From Streptomyces uncialis (GTDB lineage: Bacteria > Actinomycetota > Actinomycetes > Streptomycetales > Streptomycetaceae): a DNA stretch of 64,000 nt. Location: contig NZ_LFBV01000011.1 of NCBI RefSeq assembly GCF_001905345.1, positions 62,001 through 126,000 on the forward strand, written 5' to 3'. Of this stretch, positions 6,800-15,603 are shown piece by piece (within the stretch, counting starts at the first letter, position 1; every line of letters starts with the position of its first letter). Both the position numbers and the translations under genes were made by a program. The notes beneath the pieces are model-generated. The model saw only the letters and a program-made list of their open reading frames with translations. It was not told the DNA's origin and searched no databases.

Positions 6800-8728
6800 A
6801 TGTCTGCCCTGCCCACGCAATCAACTCCCCCCGCCGTGGAACACATGGTCGTCTGCGGCGACGACGCCCTCGCGCGACGGCTCGCCGCCGAACTGCGGAG
6901 CGTCTACGGCGAACCGGTCACCCTGGTGGTGCCCCCCGCCGGGCGCACCCCCGGCCCGCCCGTCGTGGGCCGGGCCCGGGCCTCCGCGCTGCTCGGCCGG
7001 GTGTCCGCCGCGGTGAACCGGGCCACCGGGAACAACGGCGACCCGGAACCCGGCCTCCCCGACCGGCAGTTGGAGGCCGAGGAGCTGACCGACGAGGTGC
7101 TCGCCGAGGCGGGGGTGGAGCGGGCCGCGGCACTCGCGCTGGTGCATGACGACGACGAGACCAACATCCGCGCGGCCCTCGCCGCCCGGCGCCTCAACCC
7201 CCGGCTGCGGCTGGTGATCCGGCTCTACAACCGACGGCTCGGCCAGTACCTGGAGGACGTCCTCGACCAGGCCGCCGCCCTCGCCGTCCCCGGCTCCGGC
7301 ACCGGCGCGTTCGACGCGTCCACCACGATCCTGTCCGACGCGGACACCGCCGCGCCCGCGCTCACCGCGGCGGCCGTCGCGGGCAGCAGCAAGGTCGTCC
7401 AGGCGGAGGGCCTGCTGCTGCGGGCGGCGGAACGCCCCCCGGCCCGTACGGAGGACCCGGACGACGACGATCCGGCGCTGTGCACCCTGGCCCTGCTCAC
7501 CGACACCGCCACCGACACCGAGGGACCCGGTACGGCCGTCCCCCAACTGCTGCCCGACGAGGAGAGCGTGGCGGCGGCGCGCGACCGGGGCCGGATCGTG
7601 CTGGAGACCGTGTCGTACTCCGGTCCCGCGCAGCCGGTGAGCCGCAGTGTGCCGCTCGGCTCGCTGCTGCCCGCCCGGCTGCGCTGGTCCTTCGTGGGCC
7701 TGGTGCTCGCCGTGGTCGCGCTGGCGGTCACGGCGGTCCTCACCACCGGTGAACATCCCCTGCGCGCGGTGTATCTGACCCTGCTCGACCTGTTCTCCAT
7801 CAACGAGCCCGCGATCGGCGAACCGACGAGCCGTCAGGTGCTGCAACTGTTCTCCGGACTCGTCGGGTTGCTGCTGCTCCCGGTCCTGCTGGCGGCCGTC
7901 CTCGAAGTCCTCGGCACCTTCCGCAGCGGGTCCGTGACCCGGCGCCCGCCCCGCGGGGTGTCCGGACACGTGGTTCTGCTCGGTCTCGGCAAGATCGGCA
8001 CCCGGGTCCTGGCCCGGCTGCGGGAACTCGACATCCCGGTCGTCTGCGTGGAGGCCGATCCCGACGCGCGGGGCATGGCACTGGCCCGCAGACTGCGGGT
8101 GCCCGTGGTCCTCGGTGATGTCACCGAGGAGGGCGTGCTGGAGGCGGCGAAGATCCACCGCGCGCACTCGCTGCTCGCCCTGACGAGCGTCGACACGACG
8201 AATCTGGAAGCCGCGCTGTACGCCCGCTCGGTCGACCCCCGGCTGCGGGTGGTGATGCGGCTGTACGACGACGACTTCGCGACCGCCGTCTACCGCACCC
8301 TGCGGGCCGCCCACCCCCGGGCGCTGACCCGCAGCCGCAGCGTCTCCTACCTCGCCGCGCCCGCGTTCGCCGGGGCGATGATGGGCCGGCAGATACTCGG
8401 GGCCGTCCCCGTCGAGCGCAAGGTGCTGCTGATCGCCGCCGTCGATGTGGCGGGCCATCTCCCGCTGGAGGGCCGTACCGTCGCCGAGGCGTTCCGCCCC
8501 GGGGCCTGGCGGGTGCTCGCCCTGGACACGGCGGCCCGGGAGCGGGACGGGGACGGCCCGCCGCCCGCCCGCGCGGACCGGGCGGCGGGCCTGGTGTGGG
8601 ACCTGCACCCCGGGTACGTGCTGCGCGCCGAGGACCGGGTGGTGCTGGCGGCCACCGGACGGGGTCTCGCGGAACTGCTGGGCCGCCGCCCCCGCCGGAC
8701 GGTCCCGGCGCCCGGACAGGGCGGCTGA
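6800..8728 (+). CDS. NAD-binding (TrkA/RCK-like) two-domain membrane protein
   Basis: A 642-residue protein. Residues ~14-190 form a first RCK-like nucleotide-binding domain (HMVVCGDDALARRLAAEL, ALVHDDDETNIRAALAARR). Membrane span 1 is at ~293-315 (SFVGLVLAVVALAVTAVL) and span 2 at ~349-374 (GLVGLLLLPVLLAAVLEVL). A second Rossmann domain with GLGKIG starts at ~390 and repeats the same NTNLEAALYAR-type motif. The layout resembles two-span potassium channels, but no TVGYG filter is present between the spans. The ATG at 6800 lies only 2 bases after a TAGGTT -10-like box, so the ATG at 6845 (MVVCGDD) is a serious alternative start. An NfeD-like gene and a flotillin gene follow on the same strand. 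Confidence 0.75.
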   Translation: MSALPTQSTPPAVEHMVVCGDDALARRLAAELRSVYGEPVTLVVPPAGRTPGPPVVGRARASALLGRVSAAVNRATGNNGDPEPGLPDRQLEAEELTDEVLAEAGVERAAALALVHDDDETNIRAALAARRLNPRLRLVIRLYNRRLGQYLEDVLDQAAALAVPGSGTGAFDASTTILSDADTAAPALTAAAVAGSSKVVQAEGLLLRAAERPPARTEDPDDDDPALCTLALLTDTATDTEGPGTAVPQLLPDEESVAAARDRGRIVLETVSYSGPAQPVSRSVPLGSLLPARLRWSFVGLVLAVVALAVTAVLTTGEHPLRAVYLTLLDLFSINEPAIGEPTSRQVLQLFSGLVGLLLLPVLLAAVLEVLGTFRSGSVTRRPPRGVSGHVVLLGLGKIGTRVLARLRELDIPVVCVEADPDARGMALARRLRVPVVLGDVTEEGVLEAAKIHRAHSLLALTSVDTTNLEAALYARSVDPRLRVVMRLYDDDFATAVYRTLRAAHPRALTRSRSVSYLAAPAFAGAMMGRQILGAVPVERKVLLIAAVDVAGHLPLEGRTVAEAFRPGAWRVLALDTAARERDGDGPPPARADRAAGLVWDLHPGYVLRAEDRVVLAATGRGLAELLGRRPRRTVPAPGQGG

Positions 8729-8909
8729 TGTGACGGCCCGGCGGGAACCGCGCGGGGGCCGGTGCCGTCCTTCCTGACGGACCAGGCATCAAGAACGCGT
8801 AAAGATTGCCGGAATCCGGAAATGAACTCGGGCGGACACGCATGGAAACATGGGCCGCACCGGCGGGCATCGCCCGTGCCGGTGCCGTGCACAAGGGGGA
8901 GGTCGCGGT

Positions 8910-9434
8910 ATGACCTGGTTTCTCGGTCTGGGGATCGCGGGGCTCGCGCTGCTCGTCCTCGCGCTGGTCTTCGACGGGATCCTCGAAGGGCTGTTCGGCG
9001 GGATCAGCGTGCTGGACGGCCTCTTCGACGGACTGCTGTCGCTGCCGGTGGTCGCCGGATTCGTGTCCATGCTCGGCTTCACCGGCGCGATCGTGCTGGG
9101 GTCCACGGGCCTCGGGGTCGTGCCCGCGACGGCCGTCGGTGCCGCGGCCGGGGTCACCGCGGCCTGGCTGACCGCGCGGTTCAGCCGGTCCCTGATGCGG
9201 GACGACGGCCCGCCGGTGCCCCGCGGGGAGGATCTGGTAGGCAGCGCGGGAAGCGTGGTCACCCCGATCCCCGCCGGCGGCTACGGCGAGGTCATGCTCA
9301 GGCTCGCCGGTCAGCCGGCGAAGTACTCCGCCCGCAGCGCCGTCCCGATCGCCCGGGGTGCCGAGGTCTGGGTCGAGTCGGCGCCCACCGCCACCTCGGT
9401 GGTCGTCCGGCCGGTCCGTACCGGGGAGCGCTGA
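8910..9434 (+). CDS. NfeD-like membrane protein (OB-fold)
   Basis: A 174-residue protein with an N-terminal membrane span (residues ~3-23), a second hydrophobic region at ~46-92 (GFVSMLGFTGAIVLGSTGLG, TAWLTARF), and a C-terminal ~70-residue beta-rich domain (LVGSAGSVVTPIPAGGYGEVML) resembling NfeD OB folds. Such proteins are typically encoded next to SPFH/flotillin proteins and act in membrane microdomains. A flotillin gene begins 93 bases downstream, which supports the call. GGGGGAGG at 8895-8902 sets the start. Confidence 0.75.
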   Translation: MTWFLGLGIAGLALLVLALVFDGILEGLFGGISVLDGLFDGLLSLPVVAGFVSMLGFTGAIVLGSTGLGVVPATAVGAAAGVTAAWLTARFSRSLMRDDGPPVPRGEDLVGSAGSVVTPIPAGGYGEVMLRLAGQPAKYSARSAVPIARGAEVWVESAPTATSVVVRPVRTGER

Positions 9435-9527
9435 CCCGCCGGAAGCGGTCCGCCGGTCCGTCCACCGTACGTCCGTCCATGTCAACCGTTCGAACTGCCG
9501 TCCCCGGAAGGGCAGTGGGGGGTCTCC

Positions 9528-10958
9528 ATGAGTCCAGTCCTCATCTCCGTCATCGGAGTCGTCGTACTCCTCGTCGTACTCGCGCTGGCCGTCGTCACCC
9601 GCTACAAGGTGGCCGGACCCAGCCAGGCGTTCATCGTCACCGGCCGGCGTGGCAAGAAGTCCACCGACCCGGACACCGGCCGGATCTTCACCGACAACAG
9701 CGGCCAGAAGGTCGTGGTCGGTGGCGGTGTGTTCGTCGTGCCGTTCGTCCAGCAGAAGTTCGTGCTCGACCTGTCCAGCCGGCACATCCCCATCTCGGTG
9801 CGCGGCGCGGTGACCCTGCGCGGGGTCAAGGCCAACCTCGAAGGCGTCGCCATCGTCAAGGTCGGCGGCACCGAGGACTCGATCCGCGCCGCCGCGCAGC
9901 GGTTCCTCCAGCAGCAGGGCGGCATCGTCGGCTTCACCCAGGAGGTGCTGTCGGGCGCGCTGCGGTCCATCGTGGGCCGGATGTCCGTGGAGGACATCAT
10001 CCGGGACCGGGCCGCCTTCGCGAGCCAGGTCGCCGAGGAGGCCGAGGCGAGCCTGTCGGGCCAGGGCCTGGTGCTGGACGCCTTCCAGATCCAGGACATC
10101 ACCACCGAGGGCTCCTATCTGGAGGACCTCGGCCGCCCCGAGGCCGCCCGCGCCAAGCAGGAGGCCGACATCGCGGAGGCCGTGGCCAGGCGCGCGGCCG
10201 AACAGGCCCGGCTGAAGGCCGAGGAGGAGATCGCGGTCGCGCAGCGGACCCTGTACCTGAAGCAGGCCGAGATCAAGGCACAGACCGACGAGGCCGCCGC
10301 CCAGGCGAACGCGGCCGGCCCGCTGGCCGAGGCGGCCCGCCGGCAGGAAGTCCTGATGGAGCAGGAGAAGGTGGCCACGCGCCAGGCCGCGCTCACCGAC
10401 CGGGAGCTCGACACCAAGATCCGCAAGCCCGCCGACGCGGCCCGCTACCAGGCCGAACAGGAGGCGGAGGCCCGCCGGATCGGTCTCGTCAAGGAGGCGG
10501 AGGCCGCGGCCGAGCGGGCACGGCTCACCGGTGAGGGCGAGAAGGCCCAGCGCTCGGCGATCGCCGACGCGGTACGGATCGAGGGTGAGGCGGAGGCCGC
10601 CGCGATCGACGCGAAGGGCGCCGCGGAAGCGGCGGCCATGCGCAAGAAGGCGGACGCCTTCGCGCAGTACGGGGACGCCGCCGTGCTCCAGATGCTGGTG
10701 CAGGTGCTGCCGGAGGTCGTCGCCAAGGCGTCCGAGCCGCTCAGCGCGGTGGAGAAGATGACCATCATCTCGACGGACGGCGCGGGTCAGCTGTCCCGGA
10801 CGGTCACGGACAATGTCGCGCAGGGCGTCGAACTGCTCAGCGCGACGACCGGGGTCGATCTGGCCGCGCTGCTGAAGAACGCCGCCCGCAAGGCGGAGGG
10901 CGCGCCCCCGGCGGAGGTGTCGGCCTCCGTCAACGGGAAGATCGAGGTGAGCGACTGA
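9528..10958 (+). CDS. flotillin family (SPFH domain) protein
   Basis: A 476-residue protein: membrane anchor at residues 2-23 (VLISVIGVVVLLVVLALAVV), SPFH/band-7 domain at ~25-210 (RYKVAGPSQAFIVTGRRGKK, ISVRGAVTLRGVKANLEGVA), then a long Ala/Glu-rich coiled coil at ~205-375 (EARRIGLVKEAEAAAERARL), and a C-terminal tail. Flotillins assemble in lipid microdomains and organise membrane proteins. GGGGGGTCTCC precedes the ATG. Downstream of, and probably co-transcribed with, the NfeD-like gene, a pairing known from Bacillus yqeZ/floA. Confidence 0.92.
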   Translation: MSPVLISVIGVVVLLVVLALAVVTRYKVAGPSQAFIVTGRRGKKSTDPDTGRIFTDNSGQKVVVGGGVFVVPFVQQKFVLDLSSRHIPISVRGAVTLRGVKANLEGVAIVKVGGTEDSIRAAAQRFLQQQGGIVGFTQEVLSGALRSIVGRMSVEDIIRDRAAFASQVAEEAEASLSGQGLVLDAFQIQDITTEGSYLEDLGRPEAARAKQEADIAEAVARRAAEQARLKAEEEIAVAQRTLYLKQAEIKAQTDEAAAQANAAGPLAEAARRQEVLMEQEKVATRQAALTDRELDTKIRKPADAARYQAEQEAEARRIGLVKEAEAAAERARLTGEGEKAQRSAIADAVRIEGEAEAAAIDAKGAAEAAAMRKKADAFAQYGDAAVLQMLVQVLPEVVAKASEPLSAVEKMTIISTDGAGQLSRTVTDNVAQGVELLSATTGVDLAALLKNAARKAEGAPPAEVSASVNGKIEVSD

Positions 10959-11017
10959 TCCGCCGTCCGTTCCCGGTCCGGCCGCGGGCCGGGTGACCGG
11001 GGCGGCCGACGGGGGGT

Positions 11018-11051
11018 GGGACGGTCATCGGAGCGATCCGGTGGCCGTCCC
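11018..11051. terminator. hairpin between convergent genes
   Basis: Arms GGGACGG (11018-11024) and CCGTCCC (11045-11051) with an inner CGG/CCG pairing. It lies between the flotillin gene and the oppositely oriented lipoprotein gene. Moderate stability only. Confidence 0.45.
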
Positions 11052-11089
11052 GTCGTTCCCGCGGTGTCAGCGCCCCGGCGGGCGGTGGG

Positions 11090-11725
11090 TCACAGCCGCC
11101 AGCCGCGCTGGGTGTTCACCGTCTTGGTACCGCCCCAGCGGAACCTCAGCTGCTCCGCCGAGGCGCCGTCCGGAAGGTCGAAGACCACCCAGGCGGTGAC
11201 CTGTTCACCGAGGAGCAGCTCCCCGCTCCCGTCCATCGTGTCGCCGACGGTGAGCTTCTCGACCTTGGTGACAGGGCGGTGGGAACGGCCCTCGGAGTCG
11301 AGGACCGACAGGGAGTTGCCGAGGATGCCCTCGTAGGTGTCCCAGCCGGTGTTGGCGAAGGCCACCCGTACGGCCTCCCAGTGGTGGCCGGTGGCCGGGC
11401 CCGCTCCCCCGCCGGGCGCCGGGAGCGCGCCGACGAGCACGGACTTGGGGGTCACCGTGAGCTGGTACTGGGGTCCGCCGTCCTCCTCGGAGTCCGAGCC
11501 GGGGGCGCTGAAGCGGCGGCCGTCCCCGAGGAACGCGGCGCCGTAAGACCCGGCTTGTTCGCGGACCCCGGACGGCACGGCGGCGTCGGCTCCGGAGAGC
11601 GCGCCGGGGGCCCCGGCGGCGGGGCGGGGTGCGGTGTCGGCGCCCTTGCTGTCCTTCCCGCACCCCGTGCAGGTGAGAGCGATCAGGACAGCGGAGGCGC
11701 CGAACGCGGCGAGTGAGCGGTGCAC
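11090..11725 (-). CDS. putative lipoprotein of unknown function
   Basis: A 211-residue protein with a lipoprotein signal peptide: MHRSLAAFGASAVLIALTCTGC, cleavage expected before the Cys at residue 22 (lipobox LTCTGC, residue positions 17-22). Residues ~70-211 (YQLTVTPKSVLVG, VRVAFANTGWDTY, LGEQVTAWVVFDLPDG, QLRFRW) look like an immunoglobulin-like fold similar to the DUF4352/telokin-like domains of actinobacterial lipoproteins. The start codon is GTG. I do not recognise a specific function. Confidence 0.7.
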   Translation of the reverse strand: MHRSLAAFGASAVLIALTCTGCGKDSKGADTAPRPAAGAPGALSGADAAVPSGVREQAGSYGAAFLGDGRRFSAPGSDSEEDGGPQYQLTVTPKSVLVGALPAPGGGAGPATGHHWEAVRVAFANTGWDTYEGILGNSLSVLDSEGRSHRPVTKVEKLTVGDTMDGSGELLLGEQVTAWVVFDLPDGASAEQLRFRWGGTKTVNTQRGWRL

Positions 11726-11811
11726 GTGGGCATCATCGCCCGGCGCGGGCGCGGCGCGGCCGAGGCGCGGCTCACCCGTGCGGGTGATTCCTCCGATGGA
11801 TCACACCGGGC

Positions 11812-12720
11812 TCACCGCTTCCAGGCGCCCCGGGCCGCGGCGTCGCGGGCGTAGTCGGCGAAGTCACGCGGCGGCCGGCCGAGCGCTTCCTGGACGCCGT
11901 GCGCGAGGTGGGCGTTGCGTCCGTCGGTCAGCAGCCCGATCAGCTCGGTGAGGTCGAGGGGCAGTCCCTCCTCGATCAGGGCGGTCCGGAAGGCGTCCAT
12001 GGTGGCGGGGACGTAGCGGATCTCCCGGCCCAGGGCGCGGGTCAGGTCCGCCGCGGCGTCCGCGAAGCTGAGCAGCCGGGGGCCGGACACCTCGTAGGTG
12101 CGGCCGATGTGCCGGTCCTCGGTGAGCGCGGCGACGGCCACGTCGGCGATGTCGTCGGCGTCCACGAACGGCTCCACCGCGTCCCCGGCGGGCAGGGCGA
12201 TCTCACCGGAGTGCACGGCGTCGGCGAAGAGTCCCTCGTCGAAGTTCTGGGCGAACCAGCTCGCCCGGATCACCGTCAGTTCCACACCCGACTCCCTGAC
12301 CTTGTCCTCACTGTGCCGGGCGCCTTCCTCACCGCGCCCCGACAGCAGCACCACGCGTCGCACCCCGCGGGCGGCGGCCGTCCGGGCGAAGGCTCCGACG
12401 GCCTCGGCGGCACCGGGGATGCCGAGGTCGGGGTAGTAGGTGAGGTAGACGGCGCCGACACCGTCCAGCGCGGCGTCCCAGGTACGCGGCGACTCCCAGA
12501 CGAACGGCGGCCGCCCGGAACGGGAGCCGATCCGGACCGGCAGGCCCCGGGCCGTCAGCCGCTCGGCGACCCGGCGGCCGGTCTTGCCGGTCCCCCCGAC
12601 GACCAGGGTGACCCGGCCCGCGTCGCCGGGATTCCGGGTGGCGGCGTCGCCGGCGCTCTGAATGGTGCCGTCGCCGAGGTGCTGGGTGGCGGCGTGGTGG
12701 TGCGAGTTCCCCGTGTTCAT
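11812..12720 (-). CDS. NmrA-like / NAD(P)H-binding reductase
   Basis: A 302-residue atypical short-chain dehydrogenase. The dinucleotide motif VTLVVGGTGKTGRRVAERL follows a 35-residue His/Asn-rich leader; GVGAVYLTYYPDLGIPG and VELTVIRASWFAQNFDEGL are typical of the NmrA/azoreductase-like group, which binds NAD(P) as redox sensor or reduces quinones. No catalytic YxxxK is evident. The ATG at 12720 was chosen over upstream GTGs because it follows AGGACGG and the leader is already longer than usual. It diverges from the carboxypeptidase gene at 13016. Confidence 0.8.
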   Translation of the reverse strand: MNTGNSHHHAATQHLGDGTIQSAGDAATRNPGDAGRVTLVVGGTGKTGRRVAERLTARGLPVRIGSRSGRPPFVWESPRTWDAALDGVGAVYLTYYPDLGIPGAAEAVGAFARTAAARGVRRVVLLSGRGEEGARHSEDKVRESGVELTVIRASWFAQNFDEGLFADAVHSGEIALPAGDAVEPFVDADDIADVAVAALTEDRHIGRTYEVSGPRLLSFADAAADLTRALGREIRYVPATMDAFRTALIEEGLPLDLTELIGLLTDGRNAHLAHGVQEALGRPPRDFADYARDAAARGAWKR

Positions 12721-13003
12721 GATGGTCCGTCCTGTCCGTGCGGCATGGCCCATCCGGGGGGCGATCCGCGCCGTCCCTTGGCCGTACGACCACTCAACCG
12801 CCCCGTGCTCCGCTCGCCCATGGCCATGGGGCTCACCCGCATACGCGAGCGTCCACCGGACGGAGGACCGGCGCGGACCGGGTGCCGGTCCGGGTCCGCG
12901 CCCTGCCCTGCCGGGCCGTGCCGACCACCGCATCGGCCCCGTGTCGACGGCGGGCGTACCCCCAGCCGGATCAAGCCGATCTGCGGGGCGCGCCGTCCGT
13001 TCC

Positions 13004-13009
13004 TACGGT
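13004..13009 (+). promoter_or_regulatory. -10 box (TACGGT) of a probably leaderless transcript
   Basis: TACGGT ends 6 bases before the ATG at 13016 and no Shine-Dalgarno sequence is present between them. Confidence 0.5.
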
Positions 13010-13015
13010 GGCTGA

Positions 13016-14236
13016 ATGGTCATCAGACACGTTTCGCGCGCCGTCATCGCCCGTTCCGTGGCGCTCGCGCTCGGTGCCGCGCTGCTGTTGCCCGTGCCTG
13101 GGGCGGCTGCCAGGTCCCGGGAGCCGGAGCCACCCCGCCCCCGGCCCCTGCCCGCCCGCAGCCAGCTCGACCGGCCGGGCACCCAGGCCAACCCGGGCGG
13201 CCCCGGGACCGCCGCGCCCCCGTCGGACCTGTCCGCGCTGTCGTGGATCGTCGCGGACGCCCGGTCCGGCGAGATCCTCGCGGCCCGTGACGCGCACCGC
13301 AAGCTGCCGCCCGCCTCCACCCTGAAGGCCCTGTTCGCCGTCACGGCCCTGCCGCATCTGCGGTCGGGAGGCACCCATACGGTCACCGACGGCGAACTGG
13401 AGGGCATCGGGTTCGGCAGCAGCATGGTGGGGGTGGAGGCGGGCTACCGGTACCGGGTGGACGATCTCTGGCGGGGCGTGTTCCTCAGTTCCGGCAACGA
13501 CGCGGTACGGGTCCTCTCGGCGATGAACGGCGGCTTCGCCGCGACGGTCCGCCAGATGCAGGCCAAGGCCCGTTCGCTCGGCGCGCTGGACACCAAGGTC
13601 GTCTCCCCCGACGGGTACGACGCGGAGGGGCAGGTGTCGTCCGCGTACGACCTCGCGGTCTTCGGCCGGGAGGGGCTGACCGATCCGGAGTTCATCCGGT
13701 ACGCGTCGACCAAGCTGGCGGACTTCCCCGGCGGCCGGGTCACCTATCCGATCCAGAACACCAACCGGCTGCTGACCGGCGCGGACGGGGTCGACGCGTA
13801 CCGGGGGCTGATCGGGGTCAAGAACGGTTACACCACCAACGCGGGCAACACTCTCATCGCGGCGGCCGAGCGCGACGGCCGGACCGTGATCGCCACGGTG
13901 ATGAATCCGCAGGACGGCGGACACGCCGTCTACGAGGAGGCGCGGGCGCTGCTCGACTGGGGCTTCACCGCGGTCGGCCGGGTCCGGCCGGTCGGCTCCC
14001 TGCTGCCGCCGCCCCCGCCGCCGCGACCCGCCCCGGGCGCGGTCAGCCCCTCGGCCGCGGCGCCCTCGCCCCGGCCGCTGGCCGTGTCGGTGGCGCAGCA
14101 GGGGGAGGTCGCGGAGGGGGACGGAGGGTGGTCGACGGGGTCCGTCGTGGGGACGGGTGCGGTGCTCGCGCTGGTCGGGGCGGCGGTGTTCCGCGCGCGT
14201 GCGCGGGGGCGGCGGGGTGCGAGGGGGGAGCACTGA
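13016..14236 (+). CDS. D-alanyl-D-alanine carboxypeptidase (S11 family, low-molecular-weight PBP)
   Basis: A 406-residue exported enzyme that trims the terminal D-Ala of peptidoglycan stem peptides. A signal peptide occupies residues 1-~30 (ALALGAALLLPVPGAAA). The active-site serine motif is STLK (about residue 101), the second motif SGN (~159) and the third KNG (~268, in GVKNGYTTNAG), the KTG variant seen in many actinobacterial enzymes. A Pro/Ala-rich linker leads to a C-terminal membrane span (~378-396) with an Arg-rich tail, anchoring the enzyme outside the membrane. Probably leaderless. Confidence 0.9.
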   Translation: MVIRHVSRAVIARSVALALGAALLLPVPGAAARSREPEPPRPRPLPARSQLDRPGTQANPGGPGTAAPPSDLSALSWIVADARSGEILAARDAHRKLPPASTLKALFAVTALPHLRSGGTHTVTDGELEGIGFGSSMVGVEAGYRYRVDDLWRGVFLSSGNDAVRVLSAMNGGFAATVRQMQAKARSLGALDTKVVSPDGYDAEGQVSSAYDLAVFGREGLTDPEFIRYASTKLADFPGGRVTYPIQNTNRLLTGADGVDAYRGLIGVKNGYTTNAGNTLIAAAERDGRTVIATVMNPQDGGHAVYEEARALLDWGFTAVGRVRPVGSLLPPPPPPRPAPGAVSPSAAAPSPRPLAVSVAQQGEVAEGDGGWSTGSVVGTGAVLALVGAAVFRARARGRRGARGEH

Positions 14237-14257
14237 GTCGCCCGGTGAGCCCTTGCG

Positions 14258-14530
14258 GTTCCTCGCGCCCCTGGGTTTCCTGTGCTGGGCGTACTTGTCC
14301 CTGTGCCGTCGCTCGTGGGGTGCGCAGTTCCCCGCGCCCCTTTGGTCTCCTGTGCTGGGCGTACTTGTGCCCGTGCGGGTCGTTCGTGGGTGCGCGGTTC
14401 CCCGCGCCCCTGGGTACTCGGGGCCGGATGTACTTGTTCCTGTGCCGTCGCCCGTGGGTTTTGCGCGGTTCCCCGCGCCTCTGGGGTCTGCGTCCGTGGC
14501 GTACTTGTTCCTGTGCGGGGTGTTGTGCAA
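14258..14530 (+). repeat. direct-repeat array, four ~70-base units
   Basis: Four degenerate copies begin at about 14258, 14327, 14397 and 14468 (spacing 69-71). Each has GTTCCCCGCGCCCCT followed by a GTACTTGTTCCTGTGC-like core and a GTCGCTCGTGGG-like end. The same unit occurs once at ~21835-21901 and, reversed, three times at 22137-22395. The rest of 14237-14647 holds no gene; it separates the carboxypeptidase gene from the DUF4232 gene. Apparent reading frames through it (RGTAHP-type repeats on the minus strand) are by-products of the repeats. Confidence 0.85.
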
Positions 14531-14647
14531 CCTCCTTGGGGTGGTGGTCGTCTGAGGGAGGACACGGGGCGGGACGTGGGCGTACGGGGGATGTTCGTCG
14601 TCGGCCGGTCGGGTCCACCCCACGATCAGGAACAGGGGAACCAAGTG

Positions 14648-15175
14648 ATGCGTGTACGTACCGTTCTCGCGGCGTCCGCCGCGGCCACCGCTCTCGTCCT
14701 CACCCTGCCCGCGAGCCTCGCGGTCGCCGCGCCGCAGGGAGCGCAGGCGGCGCCGGTGCCCATCTGCCGGGAGGGCAAGGTGACGGTCGAGGCGAGCAGG
14801 ACCGACCGCCCCCATGTCATCCATGTCCGGGTCAGGAACAACGGCGACCGCACCTGTGCGATCGACCGGATCCCGACCGTCACGTTCGGCGCCCTGGACG
14901 GTGCCGCGCAGCCGGTGCCGCCCACCGAGAGCAGGCCGTACCGCGTCGGGGCGGGCAAGGCGGCCTACGCCACGGTCCGTACCGCGCGGACCGACGACCA
15001 GGCCGCGCGCGTCGTACGGTCCGTCACCGTCGCGGCGGACCCGTCGCACCGGGGCAAGGCGTTCAGCGCGCGGTCCCTCGGCGCCCCGCACGGCGTCAAG
15101 GTGTACGAGCCGGTGACCACCTGGTGGCACACGACGCAGGGCCGGGCCGACCGCGCGCTCGACCGGGCGACCTGA
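14648..15175 (+). CDS. secreted DUF4232-type protein
   Basis: A 175-residue protein with a signal peptide (MRVRTVLAASAAATALVL to about residue 35, AVAAPQGAQA). The mature part has ICREGKVTVEA, HVIHVRVRNNGDRTCAIDRI, PPTESRPYRVGAGKAAYATV and ends with a WWHTTQG segment, matching the actinobacterial DUF4232 beta-sandwich with two cysteines that can pair. The function is unknown. The ATG at 14648 is preceded by CAGGGGAACCAAG. It follows the repeat array. Confidence 0.7.
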   Translation: MRVRTVLAASAAATALVLTLPASLAVAAPQGAQAAPVPICREGKVTVEASRTDRPHVIHVRVRNNGDRTCAIDRIPTVTFGALDGAAQPVPPTESRPYRVGAGKAAYATVRTARTDDQAARVVRSVTVAADPSHRGKAFSARSLGAPHGVKVYEPVTTWWHTTQGRADRALDRAT

Positions 15176-15257
15176 TCCGGACGGGCGCCGGACTCGCGTC
15201 CGGCGCCCGGACGCGCCACTCTGGTCGCAGTTGTCCGCGAGGGAAGGAACACCGCAG

Positions 15258-15575
15258 ATGAGCCGGCCGACCGAAGCCGTCACCGTGACCGACGTACCGG
15301 AGCAGCAGCGTTACGAGGCCCGGACCGGTGACACCCTCGCGGGCTTCGCCCAGTACATCCGCACGGCGGAGCTGATCGCCTTCGTGCACACCGAGGTGGA
15401 TCCGGCGTTCGAGGGCCGCGGGGTCGGTGGCGCGCTGGTGCGGGCGTCGCTCGACGCGGCGCGGGCCGCCGGGACCTCGGTCCTGGCCGTGTGCCCGTTC
15501 TACTCGGGATGGATCGCCCGGCACCCGGAGTACAAGGATCTGCTGTACTCCGGGCAGAGCAAGGTCAGCGACTGA
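15258..15575 (+). CDS. GNAT N-acetyltransferase, small YjdJ/NATD1 type
   Basis: A 105-residue protein of the compact acetyltransferase family PF14542. The acetyl-CoA-binding segment is FEGRGVGGALVRASLDAARA (about residues 54-73), followed by VLAVCPFYSGWIARHPEY, a signature of this group. The family lacks the full N-terminal part of normal GNAT enzymes, and its substrate is not established in bacteria. GGAAGGA lies 8-10 bases before the ATG. The exporter gene follows 28 bases later, so the two may be one transcript. Confidence 0.85.
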   Translation: MSRPTEAVTVTDVPEQQRYEARTGDTLAGFAQYIRTAELIAFVHTEVDPAFEGRGVGGALVRASLDAARAAGTSVLAVCPFYSGWIARHPEYKDLLYSGQSKVSD

Positions 15576-15603
15576 CGGCCGCGCCGGACCGGAGCGGACC
15601 GAC

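Noticed and set aside
8121..9785. 554-codon minus-strand open frame opposite the NAD-binding and NfeD-like genes
   Set aside because: Antisense to well-supported genes, low-complexity Arg/Pro/Gly protein, no start signal.
14043..14618. Long minus-strand reading frames with RGTAHP/TGTS-type amino-acid repeats
   Set aside because: They are translations of the ~70-base DNA repeat; all three frames are open because of base composition, there is no ribosome binding site, and the sequence has no family resemblance.
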